A stretch of 7,283 bases of DNA from an uncultured Prevotellaceae bacterium (GTDB taxonomy: Bacteria; Bacteroidota; Bacteroidia; Bacteroidales; Bacteroidaceae). The notes under the pieces were generated by a model. It worked only from the letters and a program-made list of their open reading frames with translations, was not told where the DNA came from and did no database searches. The stretch lies in NCBI GenBank assembly GCA_945787625.1, contig CALZJL010000061.1:1-7283 (forward strand). Reading direction: 5' to 3'. The translations under genes and the position numbers were made by a program. Shown here piece after piece: positions 1 to 6,249 of the stretch. How positions within the stretch are numbered: the first letter of the stretch is position 1; the number at the start of each line of letters is the position of its first letter.

Positions 1-134
1 ACGGCCTTGTCAGAGCCATTCGATACGATGCGGTAGATACTGCCCACGTTTTGGGCTTTCGCGATGGTACTTGTACAGAAAAAAGCTACTCCAAGAAGTA
101 GACTTCGTACATACAACACGGGTATTTTAGTCAT
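1..134 (-). CDS. N-terminus of a secreted protein of unknown function (cut by window edge)
   Basis: The first 44 complete codons of a gene continue beyond the left edge. Translation begins MTKIPVLYVRSLLLGVAFFC and continues TSTIAKAQNVGSIYRIVSNG, then SDKA. This is a textbook Sec signal peptide: basic residues at 3 and 10, a hydrophobic core at about 11-22, and an AKA-Q type I cleavage site after residue 27. Cys20 lies in AFFC, which is not a lipobox, so lipidation by Lgt is unlikely. The mature N-terminus (QNVGSIYRIVSNG) is too short to assign a family. It is the only ATG-started frame here with such an N-terminus, and a possible promoter lies 34-66 bp upstream, so it is probably transcribed separately from rdgB. 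The product should be periplasmic, outer-membrane or exported. Secretion is well supported; its function is unknown. Confidence 0.75.
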   Translation of the reverse strand, partial: MTKIPVLYVRSLLLGVAFFCTSTIAKAQNVGSIYRIVSNGSDKA

Positions 135-167
135 GGTCAATATATTTTTATAATACAGAATATTAGA

Positions 168-200
168 AAAAGATATACTTTTCCACGCCAAAATTACAAC
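168..200 (-). promoter_or_regulatory. Possible promoter for the secreted-protein gene
   Basis: Reading the minus strand, GTTG (197-200) lies 21 bp upstream of TATCTTTT (168-175). This is close to the Bacteroides pattern TTTG-N19..21-TAnnTTTG, with the last G of the -7 box missing. It would start RNA about 25-30 nt before the ATG. The stretch is very AT-rich, so a chance match is possible. Confidence 0.35.
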
Positions 201-239
201 TTTTTTATCTCAAAACAAAATTGTATGAAATTTTTTTTT

Positions 240-335
240 GAGGTTATGAGGTTATGAGGTTTTTAGGTTTTGAGGTTATTTTGTAAGGTTATTTTGTAAG
301 GTTATTTTGTAAGGTTATAAGGTTTTGAGGTTTTC
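240..335. repeat. AGGTT array with 8- and 13-bp periods
   Basis: AGGTT starts at 241, 249, 257, 265, 273, 286, 299, 312, 320 and 328. The spacings are 8,8,8,8,13,13,13,8,8 bp. The 8-mer is roughly AGGTTATG and the 13-mer is AGGTTATTTTGTA; the core of three 13-bp units (272-310) is identical except for the first base. The array is strongly purine/pyrimidine asymmetric, with G only on the plus strand. It sits between the end of rdgB and the secreted-protein gene. There are no spacer sequences, so it is not CRISPR. Its function is unknown; length variation by slippage is plausible. Confidence 0.85.
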
Positions 336-370
336 GTAGGGAACGAAGGCGCAGCCATCCAGATGACTGT

Positions 371-423
371 ACAAACAACTAAATAACCAAACAACTAAAA
401 AACTAAAGTCCCGAACAACTAAA
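371..423. repeat. ACTAAA-type array overlapping the 3' end of rdgB
   Basis: ACTAAA occurs at 378, 394, 402 and 418, all multiples of 8 bp apart. Longer ACAACTAAA copies start at 375, 391 and 415. The last two ACTAAA copies lie at or within the rdgB stop-codon region (402-423), so the array enters the coding sequence. Its minus-strand reading (GGTTATTTAGTTG) resembles the plus-strand unit of the AGGTT array (GGTTATTTTGTA), so the two arrays form a loose inverted pair around 336-370. Confidence 0.7.
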
Positions 424-1002
424 AAAATCAACCAATTTGCGTGTGGCGCGTGCTCGGTGGCTGATCATATTCTTCTGCTCGGCACCCATTTCTGCAAAAG
501 TCAGGCCTGTGTCCTCTACTTCAAATACGGGGTCGTAGCCAAAACCGTCTGTTCCGCGCAAAGTGGTGACTATTTTGCCGTCTACACGACCCTCAAAGAT
601 GTGCTCCTCACCGTTAATAATGAGGGCGATGACGGTCTTGAAGTGTGCGCTGCGCTGAGTCTTGCCCTCAAGTCTGTCGAGGAGACAGCGTATATTGGCA
701 CTGGTGTCATGACTGTCGCCGTAGCCGTTCATCTCGCCATAGCGTGCGGTGTAGACGCCTGGGGCACCGTCGAGGGCGTCTACGATGAGCCCCGTGTCGT
801 CGGCAAAACAGTCTACTCCGTATCGTGTCGATACATAACGGGCTTTCTGCAAGGCGTTGCCCTCAATAGTATCTGATGTCTCGGGTATATCTTCGTTGCA
901 GCCAATGTCGGCAAGGCTCTTTACTGTAAATTCATCACCAAGTATTTGTCTTATCTCACGCAACTTGTGTGCGTTGTTTGTGGCCATTATAACTTGTCTC
1001 AT
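403..1002 (-). CDS. rdgB: Non-canonical purine NTP pyrophosphatase (RdgB/HAM1 family)
   Basis: This 199-residue cytosolic enzyme hydrolyses dITP/ITP and XTP to the monophosphate plus pyrophosphate, keeping deaminated purines out of DNA and RNA. Family signatures are all present: ATNNAHKLREI (7-17) for nucleotide binding, ADDTGLIVDALDGAPGVYTARY (67-88) with the catalytic Asp69 region, GTDGFGYDPVF (150-160), and ISHRARA (180-186). Length fits the family. The first ATG is taken because it begins 5 bp after the preceding yitT stop; Met6 is a weaker alternative, and MATNN is also a familiar family N-terminus. It is the last gene of the leuS-yitT-yitT run. Oddity: after the conserved KLVDFF, the tail SCSGL is encoded inside the ACTAAA repeat array (413-423 and adjoining bases), so the original C-terminus appears replaced or extended by repeat DNA. 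Confidence 0.96.
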   Translation of the reverse strand: MRQVIMATNNAHKLREIRQILGDEFTVKSLADIGCNEDIPETSDTIEGNALQKARYVSTRYGVDCFADDTGLIVDALDGAPGVYTARYGEMNGYGDSHDTSANIRCLLDRLEGKTQRSAHFKTVIALIINGEEHIFEGRVDGKIVTTLRGTDGFGYDPVFEVEDTGLTFAEMGAEQKNMISHRARATRKLVDFFSCSGL

Positions 1003-1007
1003 AGTCT

Positions 1008-1883
1008 TTATTTTTTAATTTTGTCAAAACCTTCGCCAAAGACTCCTTCTACGTTTGACATGGTGACGAAGGCATCGGGGTCTTCGTGGTGTATGATGCG
1101 GTAGATGTCGCGTCGCTCATATTTCTTGGCCATGACGAGCAGGACGGGCTTGCGCTGCTTGCTGTACCACCCGTTGGCTTCCATCACGGTGCAGCCTCGC
1201 TCGAGCTCGTTGCTGATACGTGTGGCGATGGCTTCGTAGCGGTCGGAGATAATCATAAACTGTACGCTCTGGCGGGCTCCGTTGATGACATAGTCTACCA
1301 TGTTCATGCTGACAAACATGGTGCTGTAGCTCACTACGAGGGTCTCTATATCGTGTATTACCACCCAGTTGCAGCTGACGATGACGATGTCCATGATGAG
1401 CAACAGGCGACCGAGCGATATGCTGTGGTGCTTGTTGATGGCACTCGCTATGATGTCGGTTCCGCCCGTGCTGCCTCCGGCAAGGAATGTCAGCCCGAGT
1501 CCCAGACCTTCGAGGCAGCCGCCCAATACGCAGGCCATGAACTTCTGCTCGCCGATAATCTTCATCATCTCTCCTGACTCGCCGGTAATGAGCGTCTGGC
1601 CGTAGTCGATGAGAAACGTGATGACGAGAGTGGCAAAGAGGGTGCGCAGACAGTATTGCCAGCCCATGGTCTTCCACGCTATGAGCATCAGAAACACATT
1701 GATGATGAGATACGAAAAGGCTGCATTGAACCCGGTAGAGTAGTATATCAGACCGGAGATTCCGCTCACACCGCCACTCGTTATCTCGTAGGGCAGCATG
1801 AAACATGTGAAGCCTACAGCGTAGATGACCAGACCTATGACGATGTAGACGTAGTCCTTGACAAGCGGAAGAAAGTGTTTCAT
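1008..1883 (-). CDS. YitT family integral membrane protein (second copy)
   Basis: This 291-residue inner-membrane protein has the YitT family layout. Several hydrophobic segments span about residues 10-200, with conserved ITSGGVSGISGL (34-45) and GGSTGGTDIIAS (136-147) motifs. A soluble C-terminal domain (about 205-288, DUF2179 type) ends in DPDAFVTMSNVEGVFGEGFDKIKK. The biochemical role of the family is not established; transport or small-molecule sensing has been suggested only from architecture. It is clearly a paralogue of the gene just upstream, sharing the GG..GG loop, the IGR/LGR segment and the DPDAFVT...VEG.FG.GF end. The start is supported by the homologous position and by an in-frame stop 11 codons upstream. 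A (TA)8 tract lies 6 bp before the ATG. It is very probably cotranscribed with leuS and rdgB. Confidence 0.92.
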   Translation of the reverse strand: MKHFLPLVKDYVYIVIGLVIYAVGFTCFMLPYEITSGGVSGISGLIYYSTGFNAAFSYLIINVFLMLIAWKTMGWQYCLRTLFATLVITFLIDYGQTLITGESGEMMKIIGEQKFMACVLGGCLEGLGLGLTFLAGGSTGGTDIIASAINKHHSISLGRLLLIMDIVIVSCNWVVIHDIETLVVSYSTMFVSMNMVDYVINGARQSVQFMIISDRYEAIATRISNELERGCTVMEANGWYSKQRKPVLLVMAKKYERRDIYRIIHHEDPDAFVTMSNVEGVFGEGFDKIKK

Positions 1884-1889
1884 CTGGCG

Positions 1890-1905
1890 TATATATATAT
1901 ATATA
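1890..1905. repeat. (TA)8 microsatellite ahead of the second yitT
   Basis: Eight perfect TA units fill over half of the 30-bp gap between the two yitT genes and end 6 bp from the start codon of the downstream one. Dinucleotide tracts at this position can change length by slipped-strand mispairing. That would alter the leader just before the ATG but not the reading frame of either gene. Confidence 0.9.
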
Positions 1906-1913
1906 TTAGGTAT

Positions 1914-2843
1914 TCAGGCCTTGATTACATTAAACCCTTTGCCGAATGCGCCTTCTACTCGATGGAACGTGACGAAGGCGTCTGGATCGGCATCGCGTAC
2001 GAGACGTAGTATGTCGACTTGTTCGCTTTTGTGTACGATGGTGATGACTACTTTCATGGCTTCGTGGGTATAGCCTCCTTCACCGTACATGAGGGTGGCC
2101 GTATGTCCTGTCTTCTCGCGAATGATGGTGATGATGTCATCGTATTCCTTGGTATAGATGGTAAACTGTATGTCTTGCTTGGAGGAGTTGATCATCACGT
2201 CGACGGCAAATGTATAGACTACGAGGGTGATATATCCGTATACTACGGTCTGCCAGCTGTGGAAGAGGAAATAGCTGCCTCCGATGACTACGAGGTCAAG
2301 GTATAGCAGCACGCGCCCGATGCTGACATTCTTGTACTTGTTGACGATACTTGCTATGATATCCCAACCTCCGGTACACCCTCCGCTCATGAAGACCATG
2401 CCGATTCCGATTCCGTTGAGTATGGCACCAAGTATGCACGACATACCTATCTCCTGATTTGCTCCGAGTATGCCTCGGGCGAGCTCGGGATCCATACCTA
2501 CAACGCGCTGGCAGAAATCGAGATAGAACGTCAGAGAGAGGACGGCATAGAGCGTCTTGAGTGTAAACTTGGAGCCTAACTGCCACCATGCTATCAGGAG
2601 CAGGACACTGTTGACGATGAGCAGCGTATACTGCATGGGAAATCCTGTAGCATATTGCAGTATGGCGGCGGCACCGGCACCTCCTCCGGTGACTATCCTA
2701 TTGGGCAGCATAAATACTGCCCAGCCAAGACTGTAGACAAACATGCCGAGGTTGATGAATATCATATCCTTGATAAAGTCTATGATATGGAGATTGCGCA
2801 ACCTCTTCTTGATGTCCTCTCTGTGTATTCTCTTGGGTCTCAT
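1914..2843 (-). CDS. YitT family integral membrane protein (first copy)
   Basis: This 309-residue membrane protein is a paralogue of the next gene. A basic N-terminal extension ([17 protein letters not shown], 1-17) precedes the membrane core and should stay in the cytoplasm. Conserved features are [12 protein letters not shown] (51-62), [13 protein letters not shown] (153-165), [13 protein letters not shown] (174-186), and a soluble C-terminal DUF2179-type domain (about 222-305) ending [24 protein letters not shown]. The ATG overlaps the leuS TGA (ATGA), implying translational coupling to LeuRS. Family function is unknown. Because the two copies share the same order of motifs but differ widely in sequence, the duplication is old, and they may work as a heteromer (inference). 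Its TGA stop is in frame with the next yitT, with no other stop in the 10 codons between. Confidence 0.93.
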   Translation of the reverse strand: MRPKRIHREDIKKRLRNLHIIDFIKDMIFINLGMFVYSLGWAVFMLPNRIVTGGGAGAAAILQYATGFPMQYTLLIVNSVLLLIAWWQLGSKFTLKTLYAVLSLTFYLDFCQRVVGMDPELARGILGANQEIGMSCILGAILNGIGIGMVFMSGGCTGGWDIIASIVNKYKNVSIGRVLLYLDLVVIGGSYFLFHSWQTVVYGYITLVVYTFAVDVMINSSKQDIQFTIYTKEYDDIITIIREKTGHTATLMYGEGGYTHEAMKVVITIVHKSEQVDILRLVRDADPDAFVTFHRVEGAFGKGFNVIKA

Positions 2844-5743
2844 TTCACTACTATGTTTACTATACGCTTGGGGATGGCTATGGTCTTGACTACTTGCTTG
2901 CCTTCAAGATACTTCTGGGCTTCGGGGGCTGCAAGGGCTTGTGCTACCATGTCGTCGGGAGTGGCGTCGGCTGCAAAATCCATGGCGAAGCGTACTTTGC
3001 CATTGAACTGCACGCCAAGCTTTACGCTGCTCTCTACAAGGTACTTGGCGTCAAACTCTGGCCATGGGGCATCGCATACCGAAGAACTATTGCCCAAGGC
3101 ATGCCACAGTTCTTCGGCGATGTGGGGTGCAAATGGTGCGATGAGCTCGACGAGCTGCTCGAGAACAATCTTGTCGCGGCAACGCTGGGAGCTAAGCTCG
3201 TTGACGGCTACCATGAAGGCTGAGATGGAGGTGTTGTATGAGAATGACTCTATGTCTTCGCTGACTTTCTTTATCAGTTTGTGTAGAGATCTCATGCTTT
3301 CAGCCGATGGTTCGGAGTCGGTCAAGGCGAGATTGCCTTCTTTGTCCCAGTAGAGTTGCCATAGTTTTTTCAGGAAGCGGTGACACCCGTCTATGCCTGC
3401 TACGTCCCATGGCTTGGCTTGCTCGATAGGACCAAGGAACATCTCGTAGAGTCTCAGTGTGTCTGCACCGTACTTTTCACAGATGTCGTCGGGATTGACT
3501 ACATTGTACTTTGACTTGGACATCTTTTCTATGGCCTGATATACAAGGTACTGACCTTCGGCATTGAGCTCTAACTGGGCATTTCGGAACTCTGGCATCC
3601 ACTGGCGGAACTTCTCTACTTCGAGCACTTTGCCGGCTCCTACGGTGCTGATGTCTGTGTATACGGGGTCTGCCTCAGAGCCTTTGTAGTAGTAGCGGTT
3701 CTTTTTGGCTGCATCGTCGTACTTCACCTCAAGAAGGTCGTAGCTCACATAGGTGTCTGTACCTCTCAGCCTGAATACAAAGCTTGACCAGCCTTGTATC
3801 ATGCCTTGGTTGACAAGCTTGCGGAAGGGCTCTTCGCACTTGCTCACTCCGAGGTCAAAGAGGAACTTGTTCCAGAAACGCGAATATATCAGGTGTCCCG
3901 TAGCATGTTCGCTGCCGCCTACGTACAGGTCTACATTCTGCCAATAGCTTGCAGCGGCGTCGCTGACCAAGGCTTCGTTGTCTTTGGGGTCCATGTATCT
4001 CAGATAGTAGGCACTCGATCCGGCAAAGCCTGGCATGGTGCAAAGCTCTAAGGGGAAGACTGTCTCTTCGTCGATGAGAGTCTTGTCGACAATCTTTTCG
4101 CCAGACTCGTCCCATGCCCATATCTGTGCGTTGCCCAATGGGGGCTCTCCACTCTCTGTGGGCAGGAATCTTTCTACTTCTGGCAGCTCGATGGGCAGAC
4201 AATGCTCGGGTATCATCGTCGGTACGCCGTCTTTGTAGTATACGGGGAATGGTTCGCCCCAGTAACGCTGGCGGCTGAAGATGGCGTCGCGCAGACGGTA
4301 GTTCACCTTGACTCTGCCAAGATTGTGGGCTGCGACGAAACGCTTCGTCTCTGCTATGGCTTCCTTGACGGAAAGTCCGTTGAGGCAAAGACTTTCGCCA
4401 TCGTAAGTCATACACTTATCTGGCGATACGGGCGAATTCATCACGATTCCTTCCTTGGCATCGTAGCTCTCGCTGCTCACGTCGGCTCCTTCTACCAATG
4501 GGATAATGGGGAGATTGAAGTGCTTGGCAAAAGCATAGTCGCGGCTGTCGTGGGCGGGTACGGCCATGATGGCTCCTGTACCATAGCCTGCCAGGACGTA
4601 CTCTGAGATATAGATAGGACATTTCTCGCCTGTGATAGGGTTGATGCCATAAGCTCCTGAGAACACGCCTGTCACAGTATGGTCTATCATACGCTCACGC
4701 TCTGTGCGGCTCTTGACGTAGCGCAGGTATTCGTCTACTTCTGCTCGCTGCTCTGCTGTAGTAACGACGTCGACTAAATCGCTCTCAGGAGCAAGTACGA
4801 AAAATGTCACTCCAAACATCGTGTCGGCACGAGTTGTGAAAATCGTAAACTCTACGTCGCTGCTGTCAACTCTGATTTGAACTTCGGCTCCTTCGCTACG
4901 TCCAATCCAGTTGCGTTGTGTCTCCTTGATGGACTCACTCCATTCTATCGTGTCCAGACCGTCGAGCAGACGCTGGCTGTATGCACTCACACGCAGACAC
5001 CATTGGCGCATTTTCTTTTGCTCTACGGGGTAGCCTCCACGCTCACTCACTCCGTTGACTACTTCGTCGTTGGCAAGCACTGTGCCGAGCTGTGGACACC
5101 AGTTGACCATAGTTTCGCCAAGGAAGGCGAGACGATAGTTCATCAGTACTTCGCTCTTGCACTTTGAGTCCCAAGAGTTCCACTCATCGGCACTGAACGT
5201 CATTGGCTCTGAGCAGGCTACGTCCCAGTCACCGGTACCTTCTTTCTCAAAATGCTCTATGAGCACTTCTATCGGCATGGCTTTCTGCTCTTTGTTGCAG
5301 AAAAAAGACCCGAACATCTTGACGAAAGCCCATTGCGTCCACTTGTAGTAATCTGGAGTACAGGTACGTACTTCTCTGTCCCAATCAAATGAGAAGCCTA
5401 TCTTGTCGAGCTGCTGGCGATAGCGGTCTATATTTTGGAATGTGCTGACTTCGGGGTGCTGACCTGTCTTGATGGCATGCTGTTCGGCGGGGAGTCCGTA
5501 AGCATCATATCCCATGGGGTTGAGTACATTGTAGCCTTGCTGACGCTTGTAGCGAGCATAAATGTCGCTTGCTATATATCCCAGAGGATGACCTACATGT
5601 AGTCCTGCTCCTGAGGGGTAAGGAAACATGTTGAGCACGTAGTACTTCTTGCGACTCTCGTCTTCTACTACCTTGTAGGTCTTGTCGGCAACCCACCTCT
5701 GCTGCCACTTTTTCTCTATTTCACGAAAATTGTAATCTCTCAT
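2840..5743 (-). CDS. leuS: Leucyl-tRNA synthetase
   Basis: This cytosolic class Ia synthetase (967 residues) attaches leucine to tRNA-Leu using ATP. The Rossmann-fold HIGH motif is HVGH (49-52) within [17 protein letters not shown]. The CP1 editing domain, which clears misacylated tRNA, shows [10 protein letters not shown] (303-312) and [19 protein letters not shown] (388-406). KMSKS is intact at 740-744. A class Ia anticodon-binding domain follows, with [11 protein letters not shown] (852-862) and a small C-terminal domain. A roughly 70-residue segment at about 145-215 and a 93-residue segment between GMIQG and KMSKS make it longer than the E. coli enzyme; from memory, both resemble Bacteroides LeuRS. 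The start fits the usual [15 protein letters not shown]-terminus. No T-box or leader peptide is evident upstream. It heads the operon with two yitT genes and rdgB. Confidence 0.98.
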   Translation of the reverse strand: MRDYNFREIEKKWQQRWVADKTYKVVEDESRKKYYVLNMFPYPSGAGLHVGHPLGYIASDIYARYKRQQGYNVLNPMGYDAYGLPAEQHAIKTGQHPEVSTFQNIDRYRQQLDKIGFSFDWDREVRTCTPDYYKWTQWAFVKMFGSFFCNKEQKAMPIEVLIEHFEKEGTGDWDVACSEPMTFSADEWNSWDSKCKSEVLMNYRLAFLGETMVNWCPQLGTVLANDEVVNGVSERGGYPVEQKKMRQWCLRVSAYSQRLLDGLDTIEWSESIKETQRNWIGRSEGAEVQIRVDSSDVEFTIFTTRADTMFGVTFFVLAPESDLVDVVTTAEQRAEVDEYLRYVKSRTERERMIDHTVTGVFSGAYGINPITGEKCPIYISEYVLAGYGTGAIMAVPAHDSRDYAFAKHFNLPIIPLVEGADVSSESYDAKEGIVMNSPVSPDKCMTYDGESLCLNGLSVKEAIAETKRFVAAHNLGRVKVNYRLRDAIFSRQRYWGEPFPVYYKDGVPTMIPEHCLPIELPEVERFLPTESGEPPLGNAQIWAWDESGEKIVDKTLIDEETVFPLELCTMPGFAGSSAYYLRYMDPKDNEALVSDAAASYWQNVDLYVGGSEHATGHLIYSRFWNKFLFDLGVSKCEEPFRKLVNQGMIQGWSSFVFRLRGTDTYVSYDLLEVKYDDAAKKNRYYYKGSEADPVYTDISTVGAGKVLEVEKFRQWMPEFRNAQLELNAEGQYLVYQAIEKMSKSKYNVVNPDDICEKYGADTLRLYEMFLGPIEQAKPWDVAGIDGCHRFLKKLWQLYWDKEGNLALTDSEPSAESMRSLHKLIKKVSEDIESFSYNTSISAFMVAVNELSSQRCRDKIVLEQLVELIAPFAPHIAEELWHALGNSSSVCDAPWPEFDAKYLVESSVKLGVQFNGKVRFAMDFAADATPDDMVAQALAAPEAQKYLEGKQVVKTIAIPKRIVNIVVK

Positions 5744-5764
5744 TTCCTGTGCAATATGTATGTT

Positions 5765-5810
5765 TTATTCTGTTATTCGCGTACAAATTTACAAAATTAT
5801 TCTGTAATTC
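5765..5810. repeat. Direct repeat flanking the leuS promoter region
   Basis: TTATTCTGTTATTC (5765-5778) and TTATTCTGTAATTC (5797-5810) match at 13 of 14 positions, 32 bp apart. On the leuS strand they read GAATAACAGAATAA and GAATTACAGAATAA, on either side of the presumed -7 box. They could be protein-binding sites; in such AT-rich DNA a chance duplication is possible. Confidence 0.45.
5784..5791 (-). promoter_or_regulatory. Possible -7 box of the leuS operon promoter
   Basis: TAAATTTG on the minus strand matches the Bacteroides -7 consensus TAnnTTTG and would give a leader of roughly 35 nt. No clear TTTG lies 19-21 bp upstream, so this is only half of the consensus. Confidence 0.4.
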
Positions 5811-5856
5811 CTTTTATTGGCTGGTTTGTTTTTTTATATATGACAAGTTGTATCTA

Positions 5857-5875
5857 AAGTGTAGATATTACACTT
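5857..5875. promoter_or_regulatory. 19-bp perfect-armed dyad, possible operator
   Basis: AAGTGTA (5857-5863) and TACACTT (5869-5875) are exact inverted copies around GATAT. The site lies between the leuS promoter region and the FNR-like boxes of the small RNA. A repressor or activator dimer could bind it. Because ATTTTTATT follows on the plus strand it could also act as a weak terminator, but no plus-strand gene precedes it. Confidence 0.5.
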
Positions 5876-5882
5876 ATTTTTA

Positions 5883-5918
5883 TTGATTAAAGTCAATATC
5901 ACTTGATTAAAGTCAATA
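5883..5918. promoter_or_regulatory. Paired FNR/CRP-like boxes, 20 bp apart
   Basis: The 16-mer TTGATTAAAGTCAATA occurs identically at 5883-5898 and 5903-5918. Its first 14 bases, TTGAT-TAAA-GTCAA, differ from the FNR-type palindrome TTGATnnnnATCAA at one position. The 20-bp period places both on the same helix face. A third, degenerate copy sharing GATTAAAGT starts at 5945, 40 bp after the second copy, still in phase and overlapping the start of the plus-strand promoter. Relative to the inferred small-RNA start near 5989 the centres fall near -100, -80 and -40, positions typical of CRP/FNR-family activation. The regulator's identity is inference. Confidence 0.55.
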
Positions 5919-5954
5919 AAGAGATTGTTTTTTGAAGATTTTTGGATTAAAGTA

Positions 5955-5985
5955 TTTGCTGTTTATGAATCTTGGCGTAACTTTG
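5955..5985 (+). promoter_or_regulatory. Consensus Bacteroidetes promoter for the small RNA
   Basis: TTTG (5955-5958), a 19-bp spacer and TAACTTTG (5978-5985) fit the Bacteroides primary-sigma consensus TTTG-N19..21-TAnnTTTG without a mismatch. It points away from leuS, and transcription should begin near 5989. No protein gene follows on this strand. Confidence 0.75.
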
Positions 5986-6059
5986 CAGTGTCAAAAGGAA
6001 AAAACAAAATTCCTACCCTAAAATCTGCAACGGCAGAGTTGAAAAATGATTGATTGATT

Positions 6060-6137
6060 GTTTAGGTTAATAAATAGATTAGATTAGGTTAAGTTTGTTT
6101 AGGTTAGACACCGCTCAAAGTTTTTTGTTTAGGGTAA
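6060..6137 (+). repeat. Four TTTAGGTTA-type repeats within the small RNA
   Basis: Copies are GTTTAGGTTAA (6060-6070), GATTAGGTTAA (6082-6092), GTTTAGGTTAG (6097-6107) and GTTTAGGGTAA (6127-6137). They are preceded by a TGAT run (6047-6060). All are complementary, perfectly or with one or two mismatches, to the single TACCCTAAA segment at 6014-6022. Confidence 0.7.
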
Positions 6138-6213
6138 AAAGATGTCCTGCCTGGCAGGTGTTTTTTAAAGAAAAGACGTTTGAGAGATTAATGTAAATAT
6201 TAGTCATGGTGTG

Positions 6214-6249
6214 AAGGGTCTTTGGTTCGTGAGAATCGAGGCCCTTTTT
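6214..6249 (+). terminator. Intrinsic terminator of the small RNA
   Basis: AAGGGTCT-T-TGGTTC (6214-6228) pairs with GAATCGAGGCCCTT (6233-6246) through about 14 pairs with one bulged U. The tetraloop is GTGA (GNRA type), and T5 follows at 6245-6249, then ATTTAT. The T-tract exists only on the plus strand, so it does not serve lgt. Confidence 0.88.

Noticed and set aside
60..80. Lipobox at Cys20 of the secreted protein
   Set aside because: The preceding residues are A-F-F, not L-[AS]-[GA]; the AKA-Q signal peptidase I site fits better.
240..423. Short regular repeats suggesting a CRISPR array
   Set aside because: Units are 8-13 bp with no unique spacers, and no cas gene is in the window.
457..876. 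139-codon plus-strand open frame, and similar long plus-strand frames at 1086-1577, 2655-3353 and 4202-4606
   Set aside because: They lie wholly or mostly antisense to confidently identified genes (rdgB, yitT copies, leuS), show no family motifs, and mirror the codon pattern of the real genes.
1890..1905. (TA)8 tract as a frame-switching phase-variation device inside a gene
   Set aside because: It lies between the two genes after the first stop codon and before the second ATG, so changes in copy number would not shift either reading frame.
3855..4415. 186-codon minus-strand frame inside leuS, and similar Arg-rich frames at 1117-1806 and 2296-2589
   Set aside because: Out-of-frame shadows of leuS and the yitT genes with Arg/His/Ser-rich composition and no recognisable domain.
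5744..5990. T-box or leucine-rich leader peptide controlling leuS
   Set aside because: No T-box core or antiterminator and no Leu-codon run before a terminator is visible on the minus strand; the leader appears to be only about 35 nt.
6142..6168. Eight-codon frame MSCLAGVF inside the small RNA
   Set aside because: It coincides with the CCTGC-CTG-GCAGG hairpin and T-run, has no following gene on the plus strand for a leader peptide to control, and is short enough to be chance.
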